Assembly (NCBI GenBank): GCA_003507515.1
Contig: DNVL01000255.1
Location: 1 to 6,678 of the forward strand
DNA from: Legionella sp.
GTDB taxonomy: Bacteria; Pseudomonadota; Gammaproteobacteria; Legionellales; Legionellaceae
Direction of reading: 5' to 3'
DNA length: 6,678 nt
Position 1 is the first letter of the stretch, and each line of letters starts with the position of its first letter. Positions 5,938 through 6,678 of the stretch are shown here, piece after piece. The notes beneath the pieces are model-generated. The model was not told where the DNA came from. It searched no databases and saw only the letters and a program-made list of their open reading frames with translations. The position numbers and the translations under genes are program-made.

Positions 5938-6678
5938 ATGGCAACATTTAGAGGATTGGTTCAGACATTGCAAATCCGAGATGATGGATGGGTTGAGGTC
6001 ATTATTCAAGCCGTGCATGCAGGGAATGCAACGCAAGCGTTTTTTATTAAAAATTTGGACGGCGACATCACCATGGCGCATAAGCGACTGGGCCAACTGA
6101 GTCTGTTGCGTGATGCAGTGACCCGTATATTACCCGTTGAAATCGATTATGAGGCGGATGAAGCGCAGGGCAATTTAATCACTGAAGTGATGATACATCC
6201 TCGCCCTTCCATCACAGGACGCGCATTCGGCTCGCCCATTCAAGGCACCGTGATTGGTATTTCCATCACAGAATTAGGACCTCTTTCAGGACTTTATCCT
6301 TACAATGACGCACCCGACTTGGCTGGCATTACGTTATTAAAAGAAGATGGCACGCTCGTCACATTGCAATTGGATTTACAGCGCGAAGAATCATTGACGA
6401 TGCATGCGATGCTTGCAATGCTTCAATCTGCTTATAAAACGCGGAGGCCTGTTATTCTCGTCACCGCCGGTGCTCGATCGAAGACCGATGGTACAGGACA
6501 CCATTTTTTATCGGCCGCTAACCTATCGTCAACAAATGAAGCGGTCTTTATTGAGGGATGTGAATGGGTCACGGTTCCAGAAGAAGCACTCACGTATGGC
6601 TATGCGTTCATCGAACGGATAGGTCAGCGTTTTGAAAGCTATGATTCAACAGAAGCCTTGGCATTATCCAAAGCAAGC
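5938..6678 (+). CDS. Hypothetical protein, 3' end outside window
   Basis: The frame is open without a stop for 247 codons from the ATG at 5938 to the right edge, 15 nt after the previous gene and behind a strong ribosome site, so it continues the operon. I do not recognise the family. There is no signal peptide or membrane helix. Two stretches look like repeats of one alpha/beta unit. The first (about 5-85) has strands around RGLVQTLQI and WVEVIIQ, FFIKNLDGD (35-43), a helix (46-64) and PVEIDYE (66-72). The second (about 101-178) has GTVIGISI, ITLLKEDGTLVTLQLDL (131-147), a helix (150-167) and PVILVTAG (171-178). A third partial unit may begin near GCEWVTVP (207-214). The spacing 'strand, DG turn, helix, P-V strand' is shared, though residue identity is low, so the duplication is tentative. 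Function is unknown; co-expression with the beta-rich protein and the peptidase is the only clue. Confidence 0.85.
   Translation, partial: MATFRGLVQTLQIRDDGWVEVIIQAVHAGNATQAFFIKNLDGDITMAHKRLGQLSLLRDAVTRILPVEIDYEADEAQGNLITEVMIHPRPSITGRAFGSPIQGTVIGISITELGPLSGLYPYNDAPDLAGITLLKEDGTLVTLQLDLQREESLTMHAMLAMLQSAYKTRRPVILVTAGARSKTDGTGHHFLSAANLSSTNEAVFIEGCEWVTVPEEALTYGYAFIERIGQRFESYDSTEALALSKAS

Noticed and set aside
5876..6100. + strand frame bridging the last two genes, and a similar one at 6404-6622
   Set aside because: Both are out of frame with the long open frame from 5938 that has a strong ribosome site; their products are rich in Arg, Trp and Met, as expected of shadow frames.
778..6678. RiPP (modified peptide) biosynthetic cluster
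   Set aside because: A peptidase and an NHLP-like helix hint at it, but no modification enzyme, transporter or short precursor with a Cys/Ser/Thr-rich core is present in the window.
1..6678. CRISPR array, tRNA or rRNA genes, insertion sequences
   Set aside because: No spaced direct repeats, cloverleaf-like sequence, rRNA signature, transposase or terminal inverted repeats were seen.

Overview
The window is about 6.7 kb of compact bacterial DNA of moderate GC. All seven supported genes lie on the + strand. The Shine-Dalgarno sites are strong, the intergenic gaps are short, and a REP-like palindrome sits between two genes. A gammaproteobacterium, possibly of the Legionellales, would fit, but no taxonomic marker gene is present, so this is inference. 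No rRNA, tRNA, CRISPR array, insertion sequence or phage gene was seen.

Layout: positions 1-620 hold the 3' end of an APC-family amino-acid permease, which looks unrelated to what follows. Positions 621-777 are intergenic, with a weak terminator-like hairpin and a possible promoter. From 778 to the end of the window six genes follow: (1) a trans-polyprenyl diphosphate synthase with both Asp-rich motifs; (2) a 78-residue protein starting at 1824 that overlaps the synthase stop codon by 7 nt; (3) a 506-residue NARROW LEAF1 (Nal1)-like trypsin-fold serine peptidase with a full His/Asp/Ser triad; (4) a 185-residue Cys-free protein of unknown function; (5) a 556-residue beta-rich protein with a GTG start that resembles lipid-binding TULIP-type proteins; (6) an unknown protein that runs off the right edge (5938 onward). 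Gaps are -7, 15, 86, 11 and 15 nt, so this looks like one operon with a possible attenuating or stabilising hairpin in the single long gap (3597-3682).

Two observations stand out. The 78-residue protein resembles the N-terminal domain of the peptidase next to it, so the operon encodes that domain twice, once fused and once free. Within the peptidase, the segment that in trypsin-like Nal1 relatives follows the GDSGS nucleophile (AVGLLFAGS ... NPI..VL) instead lies between the catalytic Asp and Ser, which suggests an internal permutation of the fold.

None of the products encoded after 778 shows a signal peptide or transmembrane segment, so the system appears cytosolic, or exported by a route that needs no Sec signal. 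A working hypothesis is a peptidase-centred module coupled to isoprenoid or lipid substrates: the synthase makes a polyprenyl diphosphate, the beta-rich protein could bind a lipid, and the peptidase and its free domain could process or regulate a partner. Only the enzyme families are well supported; the joint function is inference.
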